6,682 nucleotides of DNA from assembly GCA_003141915.1 (NCBI GenBank), contig PLNY01000094.1, positions 1-6,682 of the forward strand, written 5' to 3'. Below, piece after piece: positions 6,314-6,682 of the stretch. Position numbers and translations under genes: made by a program. How positions within the stretch are numbered: the first letter of the stretch is position 1; each line of letters begins with the position of its first letter. This stretch comes from Anaerolineae bacterium. Its GTDB lineage: Bacteria; Chloroflexota; Anaerolineae; Anaerolineales; Villigracilaceae. The notes beneath the pieces were generated by a model that ran no database searches, was not told the DNA's origin, and worked only from the letters and a program-made list of their open reading frames with translations.

Positions 6314-6682
6314 AATCTGAGTGGAGTTTGCCGGCGCGATATTTCATGCTGGCTCTTATCATTGCATTCCTGGTCTTTGTTGGATATCAAATTCGTGCGC
6401 TGTTCCAGCCCCTGATTCTTGCAGGCGTGATCGCTTATTTGTTTTATCCGTTGGTTGCGTTGACTCAGCGTAGATTCAAGCTGAATCGTAAAACCGCCTC
6501 GAGGATCGTTTTTTTTGTGAGCCTGGCTGTGATGATTCTCCTGCCGATTATCTTGGTGCCTATTTTGGTAAAGCAGACGTCCGAGATCACTCAGGATTTC
6601 CAACAGACTCTGGCCCAGGCTCAGCAATATCTGGCGGCTCCCATTTCCGTTGCGGGAATGCCGCTTGATCTGGGCGGGGTCA
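6310..6682 (+). CDS. AI-2E/PerM-family (DUF20) transporter, 3'-partial
   Basis: N-terminal 124 codons of a membrane protein running off the right edge. The start ATG overlaps the threonine synthase stop (ATGA, 6310-6313), so coupling is likely; the upstream Shine-Dalgarno is weak (GAAAAAG). Hydrophobic segments span about residues 11-28, 31-51 and 64-87. The helix pair with QPLILAGVIAYLFYPLV, then a basic loop (RRFKLNRKTAS), a hydrophobic hairpin ending LVPILVKQ and a Gln-rich amphipathic stretch (TQDFQQTLAQAQQYL) is the typical N-terminal layout of AI-2E/PerM proteins. Family members are linked to autoinducer-2 export or ion exchange, and the actual substrate is unknown for most. A run of eight T (6509-6516) sits in the second hydrophobic region and is a possible slippage or sequencing-error site, but the frame stays open. 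The family call rests on the N-terminal third only. Confidence 0.8.
   Translation, partial: MKSEWSLPARYFMLALIIAFLVFVGYQIRALFQPLILAGVIAYLFYPLVALTQRRFKLNRKTASRIVFFVSLAVMILLPIILVPILVKQTSEITQDFQQTLAQAQQYLAAPISVAGMPLDLGGV

Noticed and set aside
6509..6516. Frameshift at the run of eight T in the AI-2E gene
   Set aside because: The frame remains open and membrane-like on both sides of the run, so there is no sign of a break.
6172..6627. Minus-strand open frame across the threonine synthase/AI-2E junction
   Set aside because: Its product is Gln/His/Asn-rich and unlike any family I know, and it is antisense to two convincing genes including hydrophobic membrane segments.

Overview
The window is a compact, single-strand (+) gene cluster. 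It holds a complete BMP/PnrA-type (nucleoside-class) ABC importer, then threonine synthase, then the start of an AI-2E/PerM-family membrane protein. Six protein-coding genes are supported. The first is cut by the left edge and the last by the right edge. I see no RNA genes, mobile elements, CRISPR arrays or phage genes.

Likely source: a bacterium of the Chloroflexota, probably Anaerolineae. This is a moderate-confidence inference from three things: the Ala/Thr/Pro/Gln-rich linker between the missing export signal and the substrate-binding domain, the threonine synthase with a Cys-containing N-terminal ribbon, and the moderate GC content. No marker gene for taxonomy is present.

Layout: (1) 2-1264, substrate-binding protein whose 5' end lies outside the window. 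(2) 1265-1335, short intergenic gap with a perfect 14-bp hairpin followed by a strong Shine-Dalgarno. (3) 1336-2862, double-NBD ATPase. (4) 2859-4061 and 4054-5004, two dissimilar permeases, each overlapping the gene before it by 4 and 8 nt. (5) 5005-5044, 40-nt gap. (6) 5045-6313, threonine synthase. (7) 6310-6682, start of the AI-2E-family protein, overlapping the previous stop by 4 nt. There is no gene-free stretch longer than about 70 bases.

How the genes work together: the binding protein should capture a nucleoside-like ligand outside the membrane and deliver it to the heterodimeric permease, powered by the fused two-domain ATPase. The hairpin after the first gene fits the common pattern in which the binding protein is made in excess over the membrane parts. 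Threonine synthase (last step of threonine biosynthesis, PLP-dependent) has no obvious biochemical link to the importer, but its position suggests co-transcription. I do not see a convincing new biological system. The best second-look items are the hairpin whose arm duplicates the downstream Shine-Dalgarno, the paired cysteines in the extracytoplasmic parts of the transporter, and the threonine synthase/importer linkage.
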